64,000 nucleotides of DNA from positions 1 to 64,000 of the forward strand of contig NZ_BAAAWH010000001.1 of NCBI RefSeq assembly GCF_039534975.1, given 5' to 3'. Below the pieces are notes generated by a model. That model was not told the DNA's origin, searched no databases, and saw only the letters and a program-made list of their open reading frames with translations. Shown one piece after another: positions 1-8,111 of the stretch (positions within the stretch are counted from its first letter, which is position 1; the number at the start of each line of letters is the position of its first letter). The DNA comes from Microbacterium terregens (GTDB lineage: Bacteria; Actinomycetota; Actinomycetes; Actinomycetales; Microbacteriaceae). Both the position numbers and the translations under genes were made by a program.

Positions 1-751
1 GGGTGACGTAGAAGCCGAGCGACAGGATGAACACGAGGATGAGGCCGGCAGCGAGACCGGGAGCCGACAGTGGCACGTACACCTTGAAGAAGGCGCGCCG
101 GCGGGTCGCGCCGAGGCCCACCGCGGCGTCGAGGAGCCGGCGATCTATTTGCCCGAGGCTCGCGTACAGCGGCAGCACGGCGAACGGCAGAAGCACCTGC
201 GACATCGCGATGGTGACACCAAAGGGCGTTCCGATTAACGGATAGTTGATGCCGAACTGCTGCAGAAAGTCGTCGATCACGCCATCGCGCTGAAACAGGG
301 CGAGAAAGACGAAGTTCTTGGCCGTCGCGTTCGTCCAGAACGGGATGAGGACAATCGTGAAGAGGATCGCTCGGGTGAGCGGCTTGCAAATCGTCATCGC
401 GTAGGCGAGCGGGAATGCGAGAGTCACTGTGACCAGAGCCACGATGAACGAAACCCAGACTGTCCGCAGAAGGATCGTCACGGTGTAGCCGTCCGTAAAC
501 ATGTCGATGTAGTTACCCAGTCCCGGCTCCGGCTGGGTCAGGCTGATCTCGATGATGCGGATCAATGGGTAAAAGAACAGCATCGACAACGCAACCGCTG
601 CCGGCAGCATCAAGAGGATTGTGGGCAGCGCGTTGGAGAACCATGTACGGAACCGGCCACGACGGCCGCGCTGGACACGTCCCTGTTTTGATGATTGGTC
701 ATTCTCGACCGTGCGCGTGGCCGCGGCCCGCGTGGAGGTGCCGGTGGTCAT
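1..751 (-). CDS. ABC transporter permease, spermidine/putrescine (PotB) type, partial
   Basis: This gene is open to the window edge, so its C-terminus is missing. About 250 codons are visible. After a polar N-terminus of about 40 residues come a membrane segment beginning TILLMLPAAVALSML and several further hydrophobic helices. The EAA loop of binding-protein-dependent permeases is seen as DAAVGLGATRRRAFFKVYVP near residue 220. Such proteins form the membrane channel that takes up polyamine-like or other small organic solutes together with an ATPase, here presumably encoded off-window. The start ATG overlaps the TGA of the upstream IclR gene (ATGA), so the two are probably translationally coupled. 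The two solute-binding proteins at the head of the same operon are its likely partners. The substrate is unknown. Confidence 0.85.
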   Translation of the reverse strand, partial: MTTGTSTRAAATRTVENDQSSKQGRVQRGRRGRFRTWFSNALPTILLMLPAAVALSMLFFYPLIRIIEISLTQPEPGLGNYIDMFTDGYTVTILLRTVWVSFIVALVTVTLAFPLAYAMTICKPLTRAILFTIVLIPFWTNATAKNFVFLALFQRDGVIDDFLQQFGINYPLIGTPFGVTIAMSQVLLPFAVLPLYASLGQIDRRLLDAAVGLGATRRRAFFKVYVPLSAPGLAAGLILVFILSLGFYVT

Positions 752-1569
752 GAGTTCTGCATCTTCCTCGAACCAGTGATCAATTGGGCGATTACCATCT
801 CGTCATCGGCTTCGGGCAGCGAGACGCCAAAACCGAGCACCGCGAGGCTGGCAACGATGGAGCCGTTGCGACTGAGGACCGGAACGGAGATCGCCCGCAG
901 GGCGCCGTCCGCGTAGGTTGTGCGGGCGACCATCACCTTCTCCCCTGTCGGGGAGTCCGGGATGGTGTGCTCAGAAATCGTCGCCGAATCGGCCGACTCG
1001 CCGTCGAGGCCCCTGCGATAGGCGCGGAAGAGCATTGCCTGGGCCGAATACGGTTCGAGCGAGCGCCCGACGTCGACTGCCACCGTGGTGGTTTGCTGAG
1101 TGTTTCGCTCGACCCGAGCCACGACGGGAGCGTCCCCACCCCATACACTCAGGACGATCGTGCTCAGGATGCCGGATGCGAGCTCCGTCATCACCGGCCC
1201 CGCGGCCTCGACCAACCCCGGTCCCGCGAAGGCGACCGCGCCGATGCGCACGAGGCTGGGCCCGAGAACGTATTTCCCCAAGTCGTCTCGTTCGAGCAGC
1301 CGCGACTTCTCCATCGAGGCGAGGTATCGGTGAGCCGTCGATTTGCCGACACCAAGCACACTGGCCGCCCGCTGGATATCGAGTGATTTCGAGGTGAGCG
1401 TAAAGCAGTCAAGGAGTGCAGCGACGCGTGAGACCACCTGGATGTCCCCTCTCGCACTGGGCTCTGGTTTCGCGGGTGATGTCATGTCCGCTCCTTTGAC
1501 TTTGTTCGGCGGCTGGGCGGGCCTGCGTTTGGCCGACGCGTATTGCCCGGTTTCGAGTTGCTCAGTCAT
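748..1569 (-). CDS. IclR family transcriptional regulator
   Basis: This 273-residue protein has an IclR-type winged helix-turn-helix near residues 45-105 (VVSRVAALLDCFTLTSKSLD, then VGKSTAHRYLASMEK) and a C-terminal effector-binding domain. IclR proteins repress or activate nearby catabolic operons by sensing a pathway metabolite. The chosen start MTEQ overlaps the end of the upstream aldolase gene by several bases, and the stop overlaps the permease start, so the regulator is embedded inside the operon it probably controls. A shorter product beginning at MTSPAKP (1485) is possible. The divergent promoter region near 5.5 kb is the most plausible target. Confidence 0.85.
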   Translation of the reverse strand: MTEQLETGQYASAKRRPAQPPNKVKGADMTSPAKPEPSARGDIQVVSRVAALLDCFTLTSKSLDIQRAASVLGVGKSTAHRYLASMEKSRLLERDDLGKYVLGPSLVRIGAVAFAGPGLVEAAGPVMTELASGILSTIVLSVWGGDAPVVARVERNTQQTTTVAVDVGRSLEPYSAQAMLFRAYRRGLDGESADSATISEHTIPDSPTGEKVMVARTTYADGALRAISVPVLSRNGSIVASLAVLGFGVSLPEADDEMVIAQLITGSRKMQNS

Positions 1570-2365
1570 GGATCTTTTCCGATGCAAGGGCGGCTAGTTC
1601 CCGGCGGATGCCCGTCACCGCTTCGCGGAAGATGCTGGCGTCATTGCTGATCATGACGTAACGGAAGCCGCGGTCGGCGGCAGCCTTCGCCTGCGCCGCA
1701 GTGCTCACGGCAGCACCGCACGGAAGTCCGCGCGTGGCGGCGGCGGCAAGCATCCGGTCGACCAGGGCCTCTATCTTGGGGTCGCTGCTCGGCAGACCGG
1801 AGGAGAGCGCGAGGTCGCCGGCGCCCAGGAAGACTCCGTTGAGTTCGGGCACGTTGACGATGGCTTCGACCTGCTCCAGGACCGCCACGTCCTCTAGCTG
1901 CACTGCACGCATCACGTCCGAATCACCCGTTTCCAGGTATTGGGTCCGTGTGAGGGCACCCCACCCGCCGGCGCGTGCCGTTGTGCCCAGGCCGCGCTCC
2001 CCCGCAGGACTGAACATCATCTGTCTCGCGACGCGGCGTGCTTCGGCGACGTCGCTGATCCGCGGAATATGGATACCGTCTACACCGATGTCCAGCAGCC
2101 GTTGCAGATGGCTCCCACTGCGGTCAGGCACACGCACCAGGACCTGGAGACCGAGAGCCTGGGCGAGGGAGGTGGTCCGGTAGACCGATTCGAAGCTAAG
2201 TGGTGCGTGTTCCTGGTCAATGATCACGAAGTCATAGCCCGCCATCGCGATCATCTCGACCGTCTCCATCGCAGGAATCTTCACCCAAGTGCCCCACAGG
2301 CAGTGATCGGTGTCACGTAGGCGCCGGGCGAACCCTCGCGTGCCCGTCACGGAATTGTCGGTCAT
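1562..2365 (-). CDS. HpcH/HpaI family aldolase
   Basis: This 267-residue TIM-barrel protein resembles class II pyruvate aldolases such as 4-hydroxy-2-oxoheptane-1,7-dioate aldolase (HpaI), which reversibly cleave 2-keto-4-hydroxy acids to pyruvate plus an aldehyde. Typical motifs are IIDQEHAPLS near residue 45, the metal-binding region AVQLEDVAVLEQVE and GVFLGAGDLALSSG. The start MTDNSV lies 13 bases after the stop of the dehydrogenase gene; an in-frame upstream extension would overlap that gene and is not needed. It sits in an operon with an SDR dehydrogenase and solute importer genes, suggesting cleavage of an imported, oxidised compound. The true substrate cannot be read from sequence. Confidence 0.85.
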   Translation of the reverse strand: MTDNSVTGTRGFARRLRDTDHCLWGTWVKIPAMETVEMIAMAGYDFVIIDQEHAPLSFESVYRTTSLAQALGLQVLVRVPDRSGSHLQRLLDIGVDGIHIPRISDVAEARRVARQMMFSPAGERGLGTTARAGGWGALTRTQYLETGDSDVMRAVQLEDVAVLEQVEAIVNVPELNGVFLGAGDLALSSGLPSSDPKIEALVDRMLAAAATRGLPCGAAVSTAAQAKAAADRGFRYVMISNDASIFREAVTGIRRELAALASEKIHD

Positions 2366-2378
2366 GATGCAGTTCCAT

Positions 2379-3131
2379 TCATTGAGCGAGGTATCCGCCG
2401 TCAACGTTGACGACGGCGCCGGTGATGCCGCTGGCCGCATCAGACGCGAGGAAGACGATCACTTCGGCGACTTCGCTCGGCGTCGAATAACGGCCGATCG
2501 GGTGACGTGCGAGCGAGGCTCGAGCAGTTGCGTCGGCGTCGGGATCGGACGCGGTCGCCTCGGCGGTGAAGTCGGTATCGACCGCGCCGGGTGCGACTGC
2601 GTTCACGCGAACTCCGTGCGGTGCCTGTTCGATGGCCTGCTGACGCGTCAGCTGGACGATCGCCCCCTTGGTCATGGCGTAGATCGGCTGCTGAGCCACT
2701 CCGATGAAGCCGGCGACAGATGCGAGATTGACGATCGAACCCTTCGATTCCCGCAGATGCGGAACGGCAGCGCGGGAAAAGGCGAACGGCGCCCGGACGT
2801 TGATCTCGACGAGCATGTCGAACTCCTCGTCAGTGGACTCGAGGATCGAGCGCCGATGGAACCGTCCGGCATTGTTGACCAGCAGGTCCAGCCGCCCGAA
2901 TTCCTCGACGGCGGTCGCGACCGCTCTAGTTGCGGTGCTCGTATGACGCACGTCCGCGATCAACGCGACGACCGCGGGGGTGTTCCCTTCGCGGACGGCC
3001 AGCTCGCTGACTGCGGGGGTGATGTCCACCGCGACGATGGAATAGCCGCGCTCCCGGAGGGCGTCGACCGCGGCGCGGCCGACACCCCCCGCCGCGCCGG
3101 TGACGATCGCCACAGGAGCCTGTCCAGCCAT
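2379..3131 (-). CDS. SDR family NAD(P)-dependent oxidoreductase
   Basis: This is a 250-residue classical short-chain dehydrogenase. The nucleotide-binding motif TGAAGGVG lies at residues 11-18, NNAG at 86-89, the catalytic Ser near 138 and YxxxK at 151-155; the C-terminus GAVVNVDGGY is standard. It likely oxidises an alcohol or reduces a ketone in the same pathway as the downstream aldolase. The start ATG overlaps the stop of the preceding binding-protein gene (TGATG), implying coupled translation. An in-frame start 15 bases upstream (MAGGLMAG) is less likely because it would lie inside that gene. The substrate is not predictable. Confidence 0.88.
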   Translation of the reverse strand: MAGQAPVAIVTGAAGGVGRAAVDALRERGYSIVAVDITPAVSELAVREGNTPAVVALIADVRHTSTATRAVATAVEEFGRLDLLVNNAGRFHRRSILESTDEEFDMLVEINVRAPFAFSRAAVPHLRESKGSIVNLASVAGFIGVAQQPIYAMTKGAIVQLTRQQAIEQAPHGVRVNAVAPGAVDTDFTAEATASDPDADATARASLARHPIGRYSTPSEVAEVIVFLASDAASGITGAVVNVDGGYLAQ

Positions 3132-4240
3132 CAACCCACCTGCCATGCCACGTACGCCTCGGTTGCGGAGCTGGAGTTCTCCGCCCACCAGTCAGGGTCC
3201 TGAAGCGTCAGCGTTCCGCGCTCCTCGTCGATCACTTCTCCAATAAAAGGGTTGAAGAGTTTCTGCGAATCGGTGTACTTGATCGTGGCCAAGTCGACGT
3301 CCAGTCGCACTGGCGTGGTTCCCCCCAGCTCGGCGTAGTGCTTGACCCGCTCGGGCTGAAGGGCGAACTCGATGAATTGCTCCGCTTCCGCCGCGTGCTT
3401 GGAGCCCTTGATCACCATGAAGGCATCAAAGCTCCACGCGGTGAAGTCCCACACGGGAGCCATCGTCGCTCCAGCGTCATTAGCGGTGGGCAAGGTACCG
3501 GTGAGCGCTAGGGTCATCGTCGCTTGCTTGTCCACAAGAGTCTGTTGCAACGCCGGCAGCGTCGGCGAGAAGATGATGTCGTCCTTGATGGTGTCGAGCT
3601 TGGCGATCGCGCGGTCGACGTCCATCGGGAAGAGATCGTCGGGGTGCACACCGTCTGCGACCAGTGCCGCCTCCAGCACGCCACGAGCGTTGGTACCAAG
3701 AATGACGCGCTTGCCGGGGAACGTCTCCACGTCGAAGAAGTCGGTGATCTTAGTGGGCACCTTGTCCGTGTACACCGCTGCGTCGTACGCGAACGCCGAC
3801 CCGTAGCGAGCAACTGGCCGCGAGCAGGGCGTGGTGGAACCTTCCGGGAACGCGTCCACAGAGAGGCCATCGAACGACAGCTCCTCAAACAGCGTGCCGC
3901 AGTACTGGTTGGCTGTGTACGAGCCCTTGTGGGTCATATCCCAAATGACGTTCCCGGCGTCGACCATCGTCTGGATCTGCGCCACGGCCGATGGCGAGGA
4001 GACGCTCTCGATCTTGATGCCTGTCTCAGCCGTGAACGGATCCTGATAGGCGATCTTGCGGCGATCCTCCGATGCTCCCGTGGCCTCCCAAATCAACGTC
4101 ACGTCACTCTGGGGAGCCGCGCCTTCACCGGTGCTCGCGGGGTTCGCGGTTCCACCGCAGGCTACGAGGGCGATAGACAGGGCACCCACCAACCCGGCAG
4201 TTGCGAGCGGGGTACGCAATCGATTTTTCTTTTTCAACAC
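3131..4240 (-). CDS. ABC transporter solute-binding lipoprotein (PotD-like), second paralogue
   Basis: This 369-residue exported binding protein has a positively charged start, a hydrophobic stretch and a lipobox ending LVACGG, so it is probably a lipoprotein facing outside the membrane. The body resembles PotD/PotF-type periplasmic-fold proteins for polyamines or other small cations. A GTG start at 4240 is preferred because AAAGG precedes it at good spacing; an ATG at 4276 is possible but would lengthen the signal peptide oddly. It is a close paralogue of the gene just upstream: both contain GNVxWDxTHKGS, LDTIK, SPTLPALQQ-like and AEAYVAWQVG segments, with over half of aligned residues identical by eye. 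Its stop overlaps the SDR gene. Confidence 0.85.
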   Translation of the reverse strand: MLKKKNRLRTPLATAGLVGALSIALVACGGTANPASTGEGAAPQSDVTLIWEATGASEDRRKIAYQDPFTAETGIKIESVSSPSAVAQIQTMVDAGNVIWDMTHKGSYTANQYCGTLFEELSFDGLSVDAFPEGSTTPCSRPVARYGSAFAYDAAVYTDKVPTKITDFFDVETFPGKRVILGTNARGVLEAALVADGVHPDDLFPMDVDRAIAKLDTIKDDIIFSPTLPALQQTLVDKQATMTLALTGTLPTANDAGATMAPVWDFTAWSFDAFMVIKGSKHAAEAEQFIEFALQPERVKHYAELGGTTPVRLDVDLATIKYTDSQKLFNPFIGEVIDEERGTLTLQDPDWWAENSSSATEAYVAWQVG

Positions 4241-4297
4241 GGTTTCGCCTTTCGCTTGTAATTTCGTTGCACACACGTTCTTGCCCCAAAGGAGTGG

Positions 4298-5386
4298 TCA
4301 GCCGACCTGCCACGCGACGTATGCCTCGGCGGCTCGGCTGCTGTTTTCGGCCCACCACGTCGGATCGAGAAGGCAGAGTTCCCCCTTATCCGTGTTGAGA
4401 AAGGGGTTGAAGAGTCGCTGCGACTCCGAGTAGTCGATGGAGTTGATGTCCACGTCATTACGTGCCGGGGCTTGACCGCCTGTCTCGGCGTAACGGATGA
4501 CTTGCTCGGGCTGGAGCGAAAACTCAATGGCTTTCGCCGCCTCTTCGGTGTTCTTGGAGCCTTTGGGGATCAGCAGAGCATCGAAGTCCCAGGCGGTGAA
4601 GTCCCACACAGGCGTGATGGTGCCGCCGCGGTCATAGATCGAACCGAGGCCGCCCGTCAAAGTGAGCGTCATGGTGGCTTGCTTATCTAGCATGTTCTGC
4701 TGAAGCGCCGGCAGTGTCGGTGCGAAGATCAGGTCGCTTTTGATTGTGTCGAGCTTCGCGAGCGCCCGGTCGATGTCGAGCGGATACATGTTGTCCGCTG
4801 CCACGCCGTCTGCCGCGAGCGCCGCTTCAAAGACGCCGCGCGCGCTGGCCGCGTAGACGACTCGCTTGCCTGGGAACGCCTCCAGATCGAAGAAGTCCTC
4901 GATCTTGCTGGGGACCTTTCCGGTGTACACCTCGTGGTCGTAGGCGAACGCCGTGCCGTATTTGGTGAGCGGACGCGCGCAAGCGGACGTCGACCCGTCG
5001 GGGAAGAGGTCGAGTGGCAACGATGCGAAATCGACTTCCTCGAACAGCGTGCCGCAGTGCTGTACTGCGACGAAGGATCCCTTATGGGTTATGTCCCACA
5101 GCACATTGCCGGTCTCGACCATCGTCTGGATCTGGTTGACTGCGGTGGGCGATGACACGTTCTCGAAACGCACGCCCGTCGTGGCAGTGTATGGATCCTG
5201 GAAGGCTGCCTTCTCCCGCTCCGTCGACGGCCCCCCGGTCGTCTCCCACGTGAGCACGACGTCGCTTGTCGGTGGTGCGCTTCGCGTTCCGTCGGGATCG
5301 GCGCTCACAGGGTCGACGGCAGCACATGCGCTGACCGTAAACATGAGAGCCGCGAGCATACCCAGGCCGCTGATTGCCTTCTTCAT
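4298..5386 (-). CDS. ABC transporter solute-binding lipoprotein (PotD-like), first paralogue
   Basis: This 362-residue exported binding protein heads the operon. The start MKKAISG is preceded by a strong GAGGAGAGG ribosome-binding site. The signal peptide has a lipobox around TVSACAAV. Conserved segments include NVLWDITHKGSF, VWDFTAWDFDALLIPKG and NPFLNTDKGE. It is a tandem paralogue of the next gene, separated by 57 bases. Two binding proteins feeding one permease usually broaden substrate range or tune affinity. A TTGACC/TACGCT promoter pair lies about 100 bases upstream. The ATP-binding subunit is not in the window. Confidence 0.85.
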   Translation of the reverse strand: MKKAISGLGMLAALMFTVSACAAVDPVSADPDGTRSAPPTSDVVLTWETTGGPSTEREKAAFQDPYTATTGVRFENVSSPTAVNQIQTMVETGNVLWDITHKGSFVAVQHCGTLFEEVDFASLPLDLFPDGSTSACARPLTKYGTAFAYDHEVYTGKVPSKIEDFFDLEAFPGKRVVYAASARGVFEAALAADGVAADNMYPLDIDRALAKLDTIKSDLIFAPTLPALQQNMLDKQATMTLTLTGGLGSIYDRGGTITPVWDFTAWDFDALLIPKGSKNTEEAAKAIEFSLQPEQVIRYAETGGQAPARNDVDINSIDYSESQRLFNPFLNTDKGELCLLDPTWWAENSSRAAEAYVAWQVG

Positions 5387-5484
5387 GATGCCTCTCCTCG
5401 ATGAGAGCGCGAACCGTCCTTGGTTCACTCGTAGTTGAAATTCCGCATTGCGGGACGGGCATCCCTTTATTCGGATTTGGTGTT

Positions 5485-5514
5485 AGCGTATGGCGCAAGC
5501 GGTCCAGGGGTCAA
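5485..5514 (-). promoter_or_regulatory. Candidate sigma-A promoter for the binding-protein operon
   Basis: On the minus strand TTGACC (5509-5514) and TACGCT (5485-5490) are separated by 18 bases, about 100 bases upstream of the first binding-protein start. It lies back to back with the promoter of the monooxygenase gene, so a regulator bound here could control both directions. This is inferred from motif match only. Confidence 0.5.
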
Positions 5515-5519
5515 GCATT

Positions 5520-5549
5520 TTGACAAAAATCGTATGACGGTCCTACACT
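5520..5549 (+). promoter_or_regulatory. Candidate sigma-A promoter for the flavin monooxygenase gene
   Basis: TTGACA (5520-5525) and TACACT (5544-5549) are separated by 18 bases. This is an excellent match to the housekeeping consensus and lies 60 bases before the start at 5609. Its -35 box is only five bases from that of the divergent operon promoter. Confidence 0.6.
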
Positions 5550-5608
5550 CGCTTCCATGAGGTCACTGCGCTGCGCCTCGCCACTCTTCCGTCAGAGAAG
5601 GAACCCGC

Positions 5609-7189
5609 ATGGAGACCACCGACCGTTCTCACCCAAACGCCGGCACAGGTAGGCGTGCGCTCCGAGTAGGGATCATCGGCGCTGGCTTCGGGGGTATCGC
5701 GCTCGCGGTCAAGTTGAAAGCGAAGACTCGCGCAGAGATCACCATCTTTGAACAGGACAGCGGAGTTGGAGGGACCTGGTGGCAGAACCGCTACCCTGGC
5801 TGCGAGGTCGACATCCCCTCCCACGTCTACTCGTTTTCGTTCCTCAAGTGGGATTGGCCGCGCACGCACGCGACTCAGCCGGAGCTCCGTGAGTATGCCG
5901 AGCGGGCCACCGAAATCTTCGGCATCCGCGACAACATCCGGCTCAATACCAAGGTCGACCGCGCCCAATGGGACGAAGACTCCGCCACCTACACGATCGA
6001 GACCGCAACCGGCGAGCTACATGAGTTCGACTTCGTCGTCTCTTCGGTGGGCCTGCTCAACGTGCCCCGCTATCCGGACTGGCCCGGGCTCGACAGCTTC
6101 GAGGGTGTCTCGTTCCATACGTCACGGTGGGAGCACCAGCACGACCTGGCCGGCAAGAGCGTTGCGGTCGTCGGCACAGGGTCGACCGCCGTGCAGGTGG
6201 CACCCGCTCTAGCAGCTCGAGTGGAACATCTCACCGTCTACCAACGCGAACCGGGGTGGATCGAGCCCAAGCACGAGCGCGCGTACACCCCGAGGGAGAG
6301 GGCCTTTTACCGCAGGGTCCCGTTTGCGCAGCGCGCTCACCGTCTGCTCCTGCTCGCCAAGGCCAATCGCCGGTTCAAGGCGTATGACACGAGGTCACGG
6401 ATGCAGCGAAAGATGCAGGACCTGTGTCAGGACTTCATCGACCGCACGATCGAGGATCCCGAAACCCGCGCCGCGGTCACTCCTACTTACGCGTGGGGAT
6501 GCAAGCGTCCGGTCGTGGCCTCCACCTTCTATCCCTCGCTAAACCGCCCAAACGTCACCCTTGTCCCCCGCGCCGTCACGCGTGTCACCAAGAACGGGCT
6601 GATCGACGCGGACGGCGTCGAACGCAAAGCAGACGTGCTAATCCTCAGCACGGGTTTCCAGCCGCAGCAGTTCCTCAGCAGCGTCGATATCCGCGGACGC
6701 GGCAACCTGTCACTCCATGAGGCATGGGCGAAACGGGCGACCGCTTTTCTCGGTGTGACCGTGCCCGGATTTCCGAATTTCTTCATTCTCTACGGGCCCA
6801 ACACCAACGGCGGGACTTCGATTATCGCCCAGCTAGAACGACAGGCCGAACTCGCCGTTCGCGCAATCAGGAGAATCGAACGGTTCGGTGGCCGGGTCGT
6901 CGACACCGACCCATCAATGCTCGCACGCTGGACCGCGTGGATTGACGAGCAGCTAGAGACACACGCGTCCGCGATGAACTCCGGCTGCCACAACTACTAC
7001 ACCCTCGACGGCGGCGCCAACGTCACGCAGTGGCCACGTACCCATTGGATCTACTTTCTGGCGACGCGTTTCCTCGCCCGGCGCGGACTCATCTTCTCTG
7101 ATCGCGTCGACACACCGCGATCGTCCGGTAGCACGAGGGACCACACCTCGAAACCAATCCTGCTGCGGTCGTCCTCCAGGGCTGACTGA
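5609..7189 (+). CDS. Flavin monooxygenase of the Baeyer-Villiger type
   Basis: This 526-residue FAD/NADPH enzyme is divergent from the binding-protein operon. It has the FAD-binding GAGFGG at residues 24-29, the GGTWWQNRYPG segment near 54-63, the Baeyer-Villiger fingerprint F164-x-G-x3-H170-x3-W174 (here followed by Glu, not Pro or Asp) and a second Rossmann motif VVGTGSTA near 188. These enzymes insert oxygen next to a ketone to give an ester or lactone, or oxidise heteroatoms. In this context it could open a cyclic or aromatic ketone before the aldolase, esterase or CoA steps. A GAAGGAA ribosome-binding site precedes the ATG. The IS21-family element begins 51 bases after its stop. Its precise substrate is unknown. 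Confidence 0.88.
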   Translation: METTDRSHPNAGTGRRALRVGIIGAGFGGIALAVKLKAKTRAEITIFEQDSGVGGTWWQNRYPGCEVDIPSHVYSFSFLKWDWPRTHATQPELREYAERATEIFGIRDNIRLNTKVDRAQWDEDSATYTIETATGELHEFDFVVSSVGLLNVPRYPDWPGLDSFEGVSFHTSRWEHQHDLAGKSVAVVGTGSTAVQVAPALAARVEHLTVYQREPGWIEPKHERAYTPRERAFYRRVPFAQRAHRLLLLAKANRRFKAYDTRSRMQRKMQDLCQDFIDRTIEDPETRAAVTPTYAWGCKRPVVASTFYPSLNRPNVTLVPRAVTRVTKNGLIDADGVERKADVLILSTGFQPQQFLSSVDIRGRGNLSLHEAWAKRATAFLGVTVPGFPNFFILYGPNTNGGTSIIAQLERQAELAVRAIRRIERFGGRVVDTDPSMLARWTAWIDEQLETHASAMNSGCHNYYTLDGGANVTQWPRTHWIYFLATRFLARRGLIFSDRVDTPRSSGSTRDHTSKPILLRSSSRAD

Positions 7190-7234
7190 TTGAAACGAGC
7201 GTGACCCTTGGCGGTTGGCCGAAGCGCACACGAG

Positions 7235-7239
7235 TCACA
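7235..7239. repeat. Target-site duplication of the IS21-family element, left copy
   Basis: TCACA directly abuts the left terminal repeat and is repeated at 9836-9840 directly after the right one. A 5-bp duplication fits IS21-family transposition and indicates that both ends are intact. Confidence 0.85.
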
Positions 7240-7263
7240 TGAGTATTCGGACGTTTGAGGGCC
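7240..7263 (+). repeat. Left terminal inverted repeat of the IS21-family element
   Basis: The 24-bp end starts TGAGTATTCGG. It differs from the complement of 9812-9835 at positions 12, 14 and 16 only. Downstream, GGGCCAG is repeated at about 24-25 bp spacing, resembling internal transposase sites. Confidence 0.88.
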
Positions 7264-7364
7264 AGTGATTATTGCGGTTCGGGGCCAGGGGATATTGCAG
7301 TTCAGGGCCAGGCGATATTGCCGGTGAGCGCCAGCCGAGGTGACGGGCGCTCACCGGCGCCGGG

Positions 7365-8111
7365 TCAGCTGGCGGTGGCGGTGTGTTCGCGCATGTTGGT
7401 GCTGCCGGTCTCGATCCAGATGGTGTTGTGCACGATGCGGTCCATGATCGCGTCGGCGTGGACGTCGGAGCCGAGCCTCTGGTGCCAGTCCTTCTTCGCG
7501 TATTGGGTGCAGAACACCGTCGAGGTGGTGTCGTAGCGCCGTTCGAGGAGCTCGAGCAGCATGCTGCGGACGTCATCGGCGGGTGGGTCGAGGAGCCATT
7601 CATCGATCACGAGCAGCGTGAACGCAGCGTATTTGCGGAGCCATTTCTCCTTCCCGCCGGGCCGATCCCGGGCCGCGGCCCAGGTCTCTTCGAGATCGGG
7701 CATGCGGACGTAGTGCGCCCGGTAGCGGTGCTGACAGGCCTGCTTCGCGAGAGCGGATCCGAGGTAGGACTTCCCCGATCCGGTGAACCCTTGGAACACG
7801 ACGTTCTGCTGCCTCGTGATGAACGCGCAGGTCCCGAGCTGCGCGATCACACCCCGATCGAGGCCGCGCTGCTCTAGCAGATCGAGCCGGCGCAGGTCCG
7901 CGTTCGGGTAACGCAACCCCGCGCGCCGGATCAGCCCCTCGACCTTGGAATGGCTGAACGTGGCGTGCGCGTCATCGACGGCGAGCTTGATGCGTTCCTC
8001 GAACACCATCCCCAGCGTCAGGGTGTCGTCCTGGACCTCGAACGCGTCGACCAGTGCCGTAACGCGCATCTCACGGAGCTTCCGCTTCGTCTCCGAATCG
8101 ATGCGGCTCAT
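7365..8111 (-). CDS. istB: IS21 helper ATPase IstB
   Basis: This 248-residue AAA+ ATPase, related to DnaC, assists the IstA transposase in target selection and strand transfer. The Walker A motif GFTGSGKS lies at residues 108-115 and a Walker B-like LLVIDEW follows near 165. The start overlaps the end of istA by four bases (ATGA), giving coupled translation. Length and order are typical of the family, and no disruption is seen. Confidence 0.93.
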   Translation of the reverse strand: MSRIDSETKRKLREMRVTALVDAFEVQDDTLTLGMVFEERIKLAVDDAHATFSHSKVEGLIRRAGLRYPNADLRRLDLLEQRGLDRGVIAQLGTCAFITRQQNVVFQGFTGSGKSYLGSALAKQACQHRYRAHYVRMPDLEETWAAARDRPGGKEKWLRKYAAFTLLVIDEWLLDPPADDVRSMLLELLERRYDTTSTVFCTQYAKKDWHQRLGSDVHADAIMDRIVHNTIWIETGSTNMREHTATAS

